DNA of 7,055 bases, taken from positions 1 through 7,055 of the forward strand of contig JALOPC010000074.1 of assembly GCA_025454095.1 (NCBI GenBank), read 5' to 3'. Of this stretch, positions 1-7,055 are shown in pieces (position 1 is the stretch's first letter; every line of letters begins with the position of its first letter). Position numbers and translations under genes: made by a program. The notes under the pieces are model-generated. The model did not search any database. It saw only the letters and a program-made list of their open reading frames with translations, and was not told the origin of the DNA. This DNA is from Syntrophales bacterium (GTDB lineage: Bacteria; Desulfobacterota; Syntrophia; Syntrophales; UBA2192).

Positions 1-1150
1 TGCGGCCGATGGCGGCGTAAACGGCGTCCCGCAGGGCCGCAACCCCTTCCCCCGTCTTTGCCGAGACCCGGAGGATCTCGCGCCCGGCGATCTCCCCGGG
101 AAGGGAATCCGTCTCGAGGACCCCGGGCAGGTCGGCCTTGTTGATCGCCACGACGACGTTACGGTCCCGGTTCGCGGCTGCAATCTCCCGATCCTCCGAC
201 GAGAAGGGGAGACTTCCGTCCATCACGATCACCACGACGTCGGCGGAAGCCGCCTGCTGCCAGACGCGCTCGATGCCTTCCCGCTCGGCGGGGTCCTGTG
301 CTGCCCGGATGCCGGCCGTGTCGACATACCGCACCGGGACGCCCCGGAGGCTCGCGCTCTCCTCGATGAAGTCCCGCGTGGTCCCGGCCTGGGGTGTCAC
401 GATGGCCCGGTTCTCGCCCAGCAGGCGGTTGAAGAGGCTTGACTTGCCCGCGTTGGCCTTACCCGTGATGACGACCCGCGCCCCCTCCCGGATCATGCAG
501 CCTTCGCCGTAGGTGGCGGTCAGCCCCTCGATCCGGGCCGTGATGTCGCGGAGCCGGTCGATGAGCGCCTCTCTGGGCGCGGCCTCGACACCGTCTTCCT
601 CCTGGAAGTCGATCTCCGCCTCGAGCAGGGTGAGGATGTCCAGGATGGATGCGCGCAGCTCGCCGATCGCGCGCGACAGGCCGCCCCGGAGATGCCCCAG
701 GGCGAGGTCGAGCCCCCGCTGCGAACGGGCCGTGATCATCTCCTGGACGGCTTCGGCCTGAGTGAGGTCGAGCCGGTCGTTGAGGAAGGCCCGGCGCGTG
801 AACTCCCCCGGCTCGGCGGGGCGGGCCCCGGCCCTCAGAACGGCCGTCAGCACCTCTTCGAGAATCAGAGGGCCGCCGTGGCAGTGGATTTCGAGGGTGT
901 CTTCGCCAGTGAAGGAATGGGGCCCCCGCATAAAGGCCACAAGGACCTCGTCGAGAACGCGGCTCGTGGCGGGGCAGACGATCTCGCCGTGGGTGAGCCG
1001 GTGGGACGACCGGAAGGCGTCCATGGGTTTTCGGGGTCTGAAGAGGGTGCGTCCGATCCGCTCGGCGCCGGGCCCGCTCGCCCGCACGATCCCGATGCCG
1101 CCCGTGCCGGGCGGCGTGGCGATCGCCGCGATGGTGTCTGCCTGGGTCAC
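1..1150 (-). CDS. mnmE: tRNA modification GTPase MnmE (TrmE), C-terminus cut by window edge
   Basis: With MnmG, this GTPase installs the (carboxymethyl)aminomethyl group on wobble uridine-34 of certain tRNAs in the cytoplasm (family knowledge). The frame is open for 383 codons from a GTG at 1150-1148 to the window edge. The N-terminal TrmE domain starts as expected (DTIAAIATPPGTGGIGIVR, about residues 5-23). It is followed by the helical region and an inserted G domain: G1 GKANAGKSS (230-238), G2 GTTRD (256-260), G3 DTAGI (277-281), G4 NKAD (337-340), G5 SAKTGEG (363-369). The G1 loop has Ala232 where Pro is usual (GxPNxGKS). The family is about 450-465 residues, so roughly 70-80 residues are missing, including the C-terminal Cys motif (CxGK) needed for catalysis. 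The GTG overlaps the jag stop (GTGA) and no Shine-Dalgarno lies at a useful distance, so translation is probably coupled to jag. Because the start is GTG, an ATG-only gene caller would miss this gene. Confidence 0.96.
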   Translation of the reverse strand, partial: MTQADTIAAIATPPGTGGIGIVRASGPGAERIGRTLFRPRKPMDAFRSSHRLTHGEIVCPATSRVLDEVLVAFMRGPHSFTGEDTLEIHCHGGPLILEEVLTAVLRAGARPAEPGEFTRRAFLNDRLDLTQAEAVQEMITARSQRGLDLALGHLRGGLSRAIGELRASILDILTLLEAEIDFQEEDGVEAAPREALIDRLRDITARIEGLTATYGEGCMIREGARVVITGKANAGKSSLFNRLLGENRAIVTPQAGTTRDFIEESASLRGVPVRYVDTAGIRAAQDPAEREGIERVWQQAASADVVVIVMDGSLPFSSEDREIAAANRDRNVVVAINKADLPGVLETDSLPGEIAGREILRVSAKTGEGVAALRDAVYAAIGR

Positions 1151-2163
1151 CGGGGTCTCGGGTTGTAGGGGCGGCTGCTCCTGCCGGGCCTGACGATGAT
1201 CTTGCGATTGGGGCCCTCACCGCGGCTCTTCGTGACGACGGAGTCGTCGTTCTGCAGGGTGAGGTGAATGATCCGCCTCTCGCGGGCCGTCATGTTGCCC
1301 AGCGTGACGGGTTTCCGGGTTTTCCGGACCTTCTGGCTGACCTTTTCCGCCAGGGCCACGAGCGCTTCCTCGCGCTTCTTGCGGTAGTCCTCCGTGTCGA
1401 CGACGACCTGTTTCTTTTCCCGGCCCTGTTTGCTGAGGATCTTGTTGACCACGTACTGGAGGGCGTCGAGGGTCTGGCCGCGCTTGCCGATGAGAAGCCC
1501 CTCGTCGGCTCCCTTCAGGGTGAGGCTGATGGCGTCGGGCGTGTCCTCCACGGCCACTTCGGCCTGGATGCCCATCAGGGCGAGAATCTCCAGGAGGGTG
1601 TCCTTTGCCGCCGCCAGGGTCTCCGGCGAAGACGGCACGGGTTCCGGGCGCGGCTCGCGGGGAGGCTGAGCCTCCCGGTGTTCCCGGGGCGGGCGTGCAT
1701 CTCTCTGCTCCCCGTGCTCCCGGTGTTCCCTCGGGGGTCTCGGCTCGCGGGGCTCCCGGTGTTCCCTGTGGGGGCGGGGATCCCGGGGCGGGCGCGCCTC
1801 CCGCTGCTCCCGATGTTCGCGGTGCTCCCTCGGGGGCCTCGGCTCGCGTTGCTCCCGGTGTTCCCGGGGCGGGCGGATCTCCCGGGGCGGGCGCGCCTCC
1901 CGCTGCTCGGGGACTTCCGGAGGCTTCGGCGCCGGGGCTTCCGCTACTTTTTCCGTCTTTTCCCGGGGCGTCTCGAAGCTCATGTCCAGGCTCAGGAGGC
2001 TGGCCTTGATCCTGGCCTTCTTCGACCCGACGAGGCCGAGGAAGCCCGAGGAGCCCTCGGAGAGAATCTCGATGTTCAGCTTCTCGCGGGGGACGTTGAA
2101 TTCCCGGCACGCCTTCTCGATCGCTTCATCGATGGTCTTTCCTTCGATTTCGAGGACCTTCAT
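1147..2163 (-). CDS. jag: Jag/KhpB (EloR) family KH-R3H RNA-binding protein
   Basis: This is a cytoplasmic single-strand RNA-binding protein of the SpoIIIJ-associated family. In Gram-positives the family acts with KhpA and affects cell elongation and division; its role in Gram-negatives is poorly known. The protein has 338 residues. A Jag_N domain lies at 1-56 (MKVLEIEGKTIDEAIEKA, then GSSGFLGLVGSKKARI). A long Arg/Glu/Pro/His-rich linker covers about 68-178. A KH domain (about 180-256) has the GKRG loop at 226-229, and an R3H domain (about 260-327) has R296-x3-H300. A short basic tail follows (SSRPYNPRPR). The linker contains a 33-residue tandem repeat, listed separately, and makes the protein longer than the roughly 200-250 residues I regard as common. 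The ATG at 2163 is preceded by GAGGTG (2176-2171, 7-nt spacing) overlapping the yidC stop. Its position directly after yidC is the classic synteny for this family. Confidence 0.96.
   Translation of the reverse strand: MKVLEIEGKTIDEAIEKACREFNVPREKLNIEILSEGSSGFLGLVGSKKARIKASLLSLDMSFETPREKTEKVAEAPAPKPPEVPEQREARPPREIRPPREHREQREPRPPREHREHREQREARPPRDPRPHREHREPREPRPPREHREHGEQRDARPPREHREAQPPREPRPEPVPSSPETLAAAKDTLLEILALMGIQAEVAVEDTPDAISLTLKGADEGLLIGKRGQTLDALQYVVNKILSKQGREKKQVVVDTEDYRKKREEALVALAEKVSQKVRKTRKPVTLGNMTARERRIIHLTLQNDDSVVTKSRGEGPNRKIIVRPGRSSRPYNPRPR
1672..1908 (-). repeat. 99-bp in-frame tandem repeat in the jag linker
   Basis: Within jag, two full 99-bp units (1908-1810 and 1809-1711) and a partial third (1710-1672) lie head to tail. 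They encode residues 86-118, 119-151 and 152-164. Each begins EQREARPPR or EQRDARPPR. Units 1 and 2 agree at 28 of 33 residues and, by hand alignment, about 85 of 99 bases. A 29-base block is identical at 1781-1809 and 1880-1908. The 14-mer ctcccggtgttccc, encoding REHRE on the minus strand, occurs exactly at 1672-1685, 1717-1730, 1753-1766 and 1852-1865. The period is a multiple of three, so copy-number change keeps the frame. It is a protein-coding repeat, not a CRISPR array: there are no unique spacers. Confidence 0.9.
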
Positions 2164-2170
2164 GTCTCAG

Positions 2171-2176
2171 CACCTC
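2171..2176 (-). promoter_or_regulatory. Shine-Dalgarno of jag (GAGGTG)
   Basis: GAGGTG lies 7 nt before the jag ATG (2163-2161) and overlaps the yidC stop codon TGA (2177-2175). Ribosomes finishing yidC therefore end on the jag binding site, which suggests translational coupling. It supports the ATG at 2163 as the jag start. Confidence 0.75.
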
Positions 2177-3791
2177 ACGCGGTGGGCGACTTGTTGATGT
2201 AGTACTGCTGGCCGATGCTCAGGACGTTGTTGATGAGCCAGTAGATCACGAGCCCCGAGGGGAAATTGAGGAAGAGGAACGTGAAGACCACGGGCATGAG
2301 GAGCATCATCTTCTGCTGCATGGGGTCTCCCATGGGCGGCGACATCTTCTGCTGGATCAGCATGGTCGCCCCCATGATGATGGGCGTGATGTAGTAGGGG
2401 TCCTTGGCCGAGAGGTCCTGGATCCACCAGAAGAAGGGCGCGTGGCGCAGCTCGATGGCGTAGGACAGCAGCTGGTAGAGCGCGATGAAGACGGGGATCT
2501 GGATGACCACCGGCAAACACCCGCCCAGCGGGTTGATCTTGTGCGTCTTGTAGAGCTCCATGACGGCGGCGTTCATCTTCTGCTTGTCGTCCTTGTAGCG
2601 CTCCTTGAGCTCGTTGAGCTTGGGCTGGACCTTCTGCATCTCCTTCATGGACTTGTAGCTCTTGGTGCCCAGCGGCCAGAAGAGGAGCTTCGTGAGAAGG
2701 GTGATGATGATGATCACGATCCCGTAGTTGCCCACGTACTTGTAGAGGTACTGCATGAAAAACAGGATCGGGTAGGCGAGCCACTTCATCCAGTTGCCGA
2801 CGTTGATGGCCGCCTCGAGCCCCGCGCCCTCCGCCTTCAGGCGGTTGTATTCCTTGGGACCCACGAAAAGGGTGTAGTTGAAAGCCCCCGCCTGGCCCGA
2901 GGGGATGGTGTTCTTCGGGCCGTCGAGGGTGACGAGAATCTGACCCCGGGCGTCCTTGGCGAAGGAAGCGGTCGTGAGCGCCGGCTGCTTCGGGATCATC
3001 GCGGCAATGAAGAATTTGTTCTCGAAGCCGCCCCACTGGATGTCGGGCCCGTAGGCCTTCTTTTCCATTTTCGCGCCGGCTTCCCGTTCCGTCGAGTTCT
3101 TGACCTGGGCGATGGCCCCCTCTTCCTCCATTCCCTTCTTGCCCAGCTCCTCCAGCCACCGGATGGAGAGGTTCTGGTTCAGGGCGGCGTTCGTGCTGTT
3201 GACGAACCGCACCTCGAGGTCGAAGGCGTAGCGGTCGGGCTGGAAGGTGTAGATTTTCTCCACACGGTACTGACCGGGGGCTGCGTAGGTGAAGACGAGT
3301 TTCCCGGGCTTGGCATCCCCCGTCAGGTCGAGCTCCTTCCGGTCGGTCTCGTAGACGATGTCGCCGGGCAGTACGACGCTCGAGTCGGTGAAAGCCGTCG
3401 AGAGCGGAAGCTCGGAGCCTTCCTGGACCTGGATCATCTCGATCAGGGGGCTTCCCTCGTCGAGGGTGGCCTTGTATTCCTTGAGCTTGAGGGACTTGAG
3501 CGCGCCCCCGCGGGTGCTGAACACGGCTGTATAGAGCGGGGTTTCGACCCGGATGTCCTTTGCGGCCGCTGCGGCCTTCACCGCGGCTGCCGGGGCGGGT
3601 GCCGCCGCTGCAGGTGCCGCCGGCGCGCTGCCCGTCGCTGCGGCCGGGGTCTGGGCCGTCTGGGTCTGGGTTTGGGGCTGGGCCTGCTCCTGCTTCTGGG
3701 TCTCGAGGTTCTTCGCGAAGAAGTACTGGTAGACGAAGACGACGATGAACGAGAGGAGAATCGCCAGAAATGTCCGAATGTTCGTGCTCAT
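2175..3791 (-). CDS. yidC: Membrane protein insertase YidC (Gram-negative type, with P1 domain)
   Basis: YidC inserts and folds inner-membrane proteins, alone or with SecYEG. The protein has 538 residues, normal for Gram-negative YidC. TM1 is at about 6-24. A Gln/Thr then Ala/Pro-rich linker covers 30-78. The periplasmic P1 beta-sandwich domain covers about 79-325, starting at IRVETPLYTAVFSTRGG. An amphipathic helix (about 330-353) precedes TM2 (355-375). The cytoplasmic coiled hairpin (about 377-418) has KMNAAVMELYKTHKINPLGG. TM3 is at 423-446, TM4 at 464-482, TM5 at 493-510 and TM6 at 511-530, with signature FPSGLVIYW (510-518). Lys368 sits where E. coli has the functionally important Arg366 of the hydrophilic groove. 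The C-terminus is short (YYINKSPTA), without the long basic tail some YidCs carry. I chose the ATG at 3791 because AGGAGG lies 6 nt upstream. An in-frame GTG at 3812, abutting the yidD stop, would add 7 residues before the signal anchor and has no such site. Confidence 0.97.
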   Translation of the reverse strand: MSTNIRTFLAILLSFIVVFVYQYFFAKNLETQKQEQAQPQTQTQTAQTPAAATGSAPAAPAAAAPAPAAAVKAAAAAKDIRVETPLYTAVFSTRGGALKSLKLKEYKATLDEGSPLIEMIQVQEGSELPLSTAFTDSSVVLPGDIVYETDRKELDLTGDAKPGKLVFTYAAPGQYRVEKIYTFQPDRYAFDLEVRFVNSTNAALNQNLSIRWLEELGKKGMEEEGAIAQVKNSTEREAGAKMEKKAYGPDIQWGGFENKFFIAAMIPKQPALTTASFAKDARGQILVTLDGPKNTIPSGQAGAFNYTLFVGPKEYNRLKAEGAGLEAAINVGNWMKWLAYPILFFMQYLYKYVGNYGIVIIIITLLTKLLFWPLGTKSYKSMKEMQKVQPKLNELKERYKDDKQKMNAAVMELYKTHKINPLGGCLPVVIQIPVFIALYQLLSYAIELRHAPFFWWIQDLSAKDPYYITPIIMGATMLIQQKMSPPMGDPMQQKMMLLMPVVFTFLFLNFPSGLVIYWLINNVLSIGQQYYINKSPTA

Positions 3792-3797
3792 GAAATG

Positions 3798-3803
3798 CCT
3801 CCT
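3798..3803 (-). promoter_or_regulatory. Shine-Dalgarno of yidC (AGGAGG), decides the start
   Basis: A perfect AGGAGG lies 6 nt before the ATG at 3791-3789. It favours that ATG over the in-frame GTG at 3812-3810, which immediately follows the yidD TAA. It is the strongest ribosome-binding site in the operon, fitting a high need for YidC. Confidence 0.85.
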
Positions 3804-3812
3804 GGGGCTCAC

Positions 3813-4037
3813 TTACCGGACCGGGTCGTAGCCGCCGGGATGAAAGGGATGACACCGCAGCAGCCGACGGATCCCGAGCAGAATCCCGCGGGCCGGTCCG
3901 TGCAGGCGGATTGCCGTCAGGGTGTACTCGGAACAGGTCGGGATGAAGCGGCAGCTGCGCGGCAGGAAGGGGGAGACAAGGATCTGATAGGCCCGGATGA
4001 GAGCGATGGACAGCGTCTGGAAAAAATGCCTCACCAT
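3813..4037 (-). CDS. yidD: Membrane protein insertion efficiency factor YidD
   Basis: YidD is a small membrane-associated protein that aids YidC-dependent insertion of inner-membrane proteins (family knowledge; exact mechanism unclear). From the ATG at 4037 it has 74 residues, typical of the family. An N-terminal amphipathic or hydrophobic segment ([20 protein letters not shown]) precedes the signature [20 protein letters not shown] (27-46), then [17 protein letters not shown]. The conserved cysteines are at 29, 35 and 62. The frame extends upstream to an ATG at 4097, but that form would overlap rnpA by 58 bases and add 20 unconserved residues, so I reject it. The chosen ATG is 2 nt after the rnpA TGA (4042-4040) and lacks a clear Shine-Dalgarno, so translation probably depends on reinitiation from rnpA. 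Its stop TAA is 21 nt from the yidC ATG. Confidence 0.94.
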   Translation of the reverse strand: MVRHFFQTLSIALIRAYQILVSPFLPRSCRFIPTCSEYTLTAIRLHGPARGILLGIRRLLRCHPFHPGGYDPVR

Positions 4038-4039
4038 GT

Positions 4040-4423
4040 TCAGGCTTTCATTCGTCCCGCGAGGACCTTCTCCAGCTCCCTGCAGAGGTCCTGGCATTTC
4101 ATGAAGGAGAAGTCTTTCCTTGCGACAATCAGGATATCCTGCGAGGCCGGAAGCCTGTGTTTGTTCAAGCGGAAGAACTCTCTCAGGAGCCGCTTCATCC
4201 GGTTGCGCCTTACGGCCGTTTTCCCCACCCGTTTGCCGACGACAAGCCCGAGGCGCCGCACGCCCGACGTGTTTTTGCAGAGAATGACGGTCAGGTACTC
4301 CGAGTAAATCCGCTTGCCCGATTTGAAAAGGGCCGAGAATTCGCTTCGCCTTCGGATTCTCTCGTGCTTGCCGAGCGTGTACCTGCCTTCGGGGGCTGGG
4401 GACTTTCCTGCGGCTGGGCTCAC
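4040..4423 (-). CDS. rnpA: Ribonuclease P protein component
   Basis: RnpA is the protein subunit of RNase P. It binds the catalytic RNA and pre-tRNA 5' leaders during tRNA 5'-end maturation. The protein has 127 residues. Family landmarks are [19 protein letters not shown] (20-38), [20 protein letters not shown] (56-75) with the RNR signature at 73-75, and KRLLREFFR next to it; a basic helix and C-terminal strand follow. The start is GTG at 4423. It is the only usable start between an in-frame TGA at 4459-4457 and the conserved region. It carries a Pro/Ala/Gly-rich extension of roughly 12-15 residues over typical RnpA. Purine-rich AGGGAAGAAG and GGAAGG precede it, but spacing is either long or zero, so initiation may be weak. 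It lies 25 nt after rpmH, the near-universal arrangement. Confidence 0.95.
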   Translation of the reverse strand: MSPAAGKSPAPEGRYTLGKHERIRRRSEFSALFKSGKRIYSEYLTVILCKNTSGVRRLGLVVGKRVGKTAVRRNRMKRLLREFFRLNKHRLPASQDILIVARKDFSFMKCQDLCRELEKVLAGRMKA

Positions 4424-4448
4424 CCTTCCACTTCTTCCCTGACCCGGC

Positions 4449-4586
4449 TCAGACGGTCAGTCTCTTTCTCCCCTTGGCGCGCCTTCTGCTCAGGACCAGC
4501 CGCCCACCCTTGGTGGCCATCCTGGCTCGAAATCCGTGGGCCCGCTTGCGCTTGAGATTCGTAATGGTCGTGAGTGTCTTTTTCAT
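4449..4586 (-). CDS. rpmH: 50S ribosomal protein L34
   Basis: L34 is a small, very basic protein of the large ribosomal subunit. The 45-residue frame runs from ATG at 4586 to TGA at 4451-4449. It contains the family core [19 protein letters not shown] (10-28), then [17 protein letters not shown] to the C-terminus. The N-terminus reads MKKTLTTIT instead of the usual MKRTYQPS-type sequence and is one residue longer than the common 44-residue form. The start is supported by AGGAC (4600-4596) at 9-nt spacing and by the lack of any alternative. It is the first gene of the minus-strand operon, about 30 nt downstream of the predicted transcription start. Confidence 0.95.
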   Translation of the reverse strand: MKKTLTTITNLKRKRAHGFRARMATKGGRLVLSRRRAKGRKRLTV

Positions 4587-4595
4587 AACGTGACG

Positions 4596-4600
4596 GTCCT
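4596..4600 (-). promoter_or_regulatory. Shine-Dalgarno of rpmH (AGGAC)
   Basis: AGGAC lies 9 nt before the rpmH ATG, within the short leader predicted from the upstream promoter. It is the only purine-rich match near the start and supports ATG 4586. Confidence 0.6.
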
Positions 4601-4624
4601 GTAAGTTAAATGCTAAAGACGTAC

Positions 4625-4653
4625 CTTAGACCATTATTCCGAATATTTGTCAA
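4625..4653 (-). promoter_or_regulatory. Sigma-70-type promoter of the rpmH operon
   Basis: On the minus strand there is a perfect -35 TTGACA (4653-4648), a 17-nt spacer (4647-4631) and a -10 TCTAAG (4630-4625; 4 of 6 to TATAAT). The AT-rich spacer stands out from the GC-rich surroundings. Transcription would begin near 4618 and give a leader of about 32 nt before rpmH. No other convincing promoter was seen further down the operon, so this one may drive all six genes. Confidence 0.7.
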
Positions 4654-4686
4654 GGGTTAATTGGCTGAACCCAGGCCGTCCCTTTT

Positions 4687-4730
4687 CGCGTGCCCCGGGC
4701 CCCCCGAGGACGGGCATGCCCGGGCACGCG
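4687..4730. repeat. GC-rich inverted repeat (hairpin) with nested palindrome
   Basis: The left arm CGCGTGCCCCGGGC (4687-4700) pairs with the right arm GCCCGGGCACGCG (4718-4730), leaving one bulged C and a 17-nt loop. A perfect 12-bp palindrome, CGGGCATGCCCG (4711-4722), overlaps the loop and right arm, so alternative foldings are possible. Neither strand has a T-run after the stem, so it does not look like an intrinsic terminator. It lies about 34 bp upstream of the rpmH -35 box and about 90-130 bp upstream of the uvrB promoter, where a regulator could bind. Function is unknown. Confidence 0.6.
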
Positions 4731-4736
4731 GCTTCC

Positions 4737-4764
4737 GGCGGGCATGGACGTCCTTGCCCCCGCC
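4737..4764. repeat. Second inverted repeat next to the hairpin
   Basis: GGCGGGCA (4737-4744) and TGCCCCCGCC (4755-4764) form imperfect arms around the perfect 8-bp palindrome GGACGTCC (4746-4753). It follows the first hairpin with only 6 bp between, making a compact block of dyad symmetry. In such GC-rich DNA some of this may be chance. Confidence 0.45.
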
Positions 4765-4818
4765 GGGGGGCGGGCCGGGAAACCCCGGAGTATTCAAGGA
4801 TTTCGGGCAACTGCCGGC

Positions 4819-4847
4819 TTGCTTCCCACCCCGGAGTCCACTATAGT
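4819..4847 (+). promoter_or_regulatory. Candidate promoter of uvrB
   Basis: The -10 TATAGT (4842-4847; 5 of 6 to consensus) lies 17 nt after TTGCTT (4819-4824; 3 of 6 to TTGACA). It is the best AT-rich match on the plus strand before uvrB. It predicts a start near 4854 and a leader of about 58 nt to the ATG at 4912. If correct, it rules out GTG 4690 as the uvrB start. I see no obvious LexA-type operator over it. Confidence 0.5.
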
Positions 4848-4911
4848 AAAAAACGGGCCGCCGGGGTATCCCGTGCGACCCGAGCCTCGGGGAAAGGATT
4901 CCCTTGTCGGG

Positions 4912-7047
<2,136 letters not shown>

Positions 7048-7055
7048 CGGGCCAA

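Larger units (their letters stand above)
4587..4911. other. Divergent intergenic region rpmH-uvrB (325 bp)
   Basis: This interval separates the two divergent transcription units. It holds the rpmH promoter at its left end (4625-4653), a palindrome-rich GC block (about 4687-4770) and a candidate uvrB promoter (4819-4847). I see no ORF with recognisable protein features, no tRNA and no transposon end. DnaA-box-like TTATNCACA clusters are absent, so it is not the oriC sometimes found beside rpmH. A 10-bp direct repeat accccggagt occurs at 4782-4791 and 4828-4837. Confidence 0.8.

Noticed and set aside
459..1220. 253-codon minus-strand frame overlapping mnmE
   Set aside because: It is out of frame with mnmE, Arg/Pro/Gly-rich, and lacks motifs. 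The true mnmE frame starts with GTG at 1150 and shows all five G motifs.
1672..1908. CRISPR-like array
   Set aside because: The repeats are contiguous, keep the jag reading frame and have no unique spacers.
1264..2202. 312-codon plus-strand open frame opposite jag
   Set aside because: It mirrors the jag repeats and has no family resemblance; the jag frame has clear KH and R3H motifs.
4038..4097. Longer yidD form starting at ATG 4097
   Set aside because: The extra 20 residues would lie inside rnpA and do not match the family; the ATG at 4037 gives the usual size and N-terminus.
2442..4307. 621-codon plus-strand open frame opposite yidC, yidD and rnpA
   Set aside because: It is antisense to three recognisable genes and spans their junctions. 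Its translation is low-complexity (Leu/Val/Asp/Glu/Arg rich) with no domain. Long antisense frames are expected in GC-rich coding DNA.
4687..4730. Intrinsic terminator
   Set aside because: The stem is strong but neither flank has a T-run, and it lies upstream of both divergent genes rather than after one.
4690..4911. Longer uvrB form starting at GTG 4690
   Set aside because: The added 74 residues are Pro/Arg/Gly-rich and come from the palindrome block and promoter region; UvrB proteins start close to the LVSDFEP motif.
4587..4911. Replication origin (oriC) beside rpmH
   Set aside because: No TTATNCACA-type DnaA box cluster, no AT-rich unwinding region beyond the short promoter, and no dnaA in the window.
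4800..4911. LexA operator controlling uvrB
   Set aside because: I looked for CTG-N10-CAG and GAAC-N4-GTTC type dyads near the promoter and found none convincing; LexA motifs vary by phylum, so this is only an absence of evidence.

Overview
The window is GC-rich and tightly packed. It holds a housekeeping block: a minus-strand operon (window positions about 4650 down to 1) and a divergent plus-strand gene (4912-7047). In transcription order the minus-strand operon reads rpmH (ribosomal protein L34), rnpA (RNase P protein), yidD (insertion factor), yidC (membrane insertase), jag (KH/R3H RNA-binding protein) and mnmE (tRNA-modifying GTPase, running off the left edge). The plus-strand gene is uvrB, the damage-recognition subunit of the nucleotide excision repair excinuclease; it ends 8 bases before the right edge.

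The organism is a Gram-negative bacterium, because YidC has the large periplasmic domain between TM1 and TM2. It is probably not a gammaproteobacterium: a jag gene sits between yidC and mnmE, and the conserved basic residue of YidC TM2 is Lys rather than Arg. From memory, the gene order and these traits fit the former Deltaproteobacteria (Desulfobacterota and relatives). That placement is inference; no database search was possible.

The six operon genes are joined by very short junctions: 25 nt rpmH-rnpA, 2 nt rnpA-yidD, 21 nt yidD-yidC, 11 nt yidC-jag, and a 4-base GTGA overlap jag-mnmE. No terminator is visible between them. A good sigma-70-like promoter (TTGACA, 17-nt spacer, TCTAAG) lies just upstream of rpmH. 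The operon combines ribosome and tRNA functions (L34, RNase P, MnmE) with membrane-protein biogenesis (YidD, YidC), linked by the RNA-binding protein Jag. The 325-base rpmH-uvrB interval holds both divergent promoters and a run of GC-rich palindromes, and no gene.

I see no mobile element, CRISPR array, tRNA, rRNA or novel system. The most distinctive features are a 33-residue tandem repeat in the charged linker of Jag, an atypical L34 N-terminus, and a few substitutions in normally conserved motifs of MnmE and UvrB. All are modest observations within known families.
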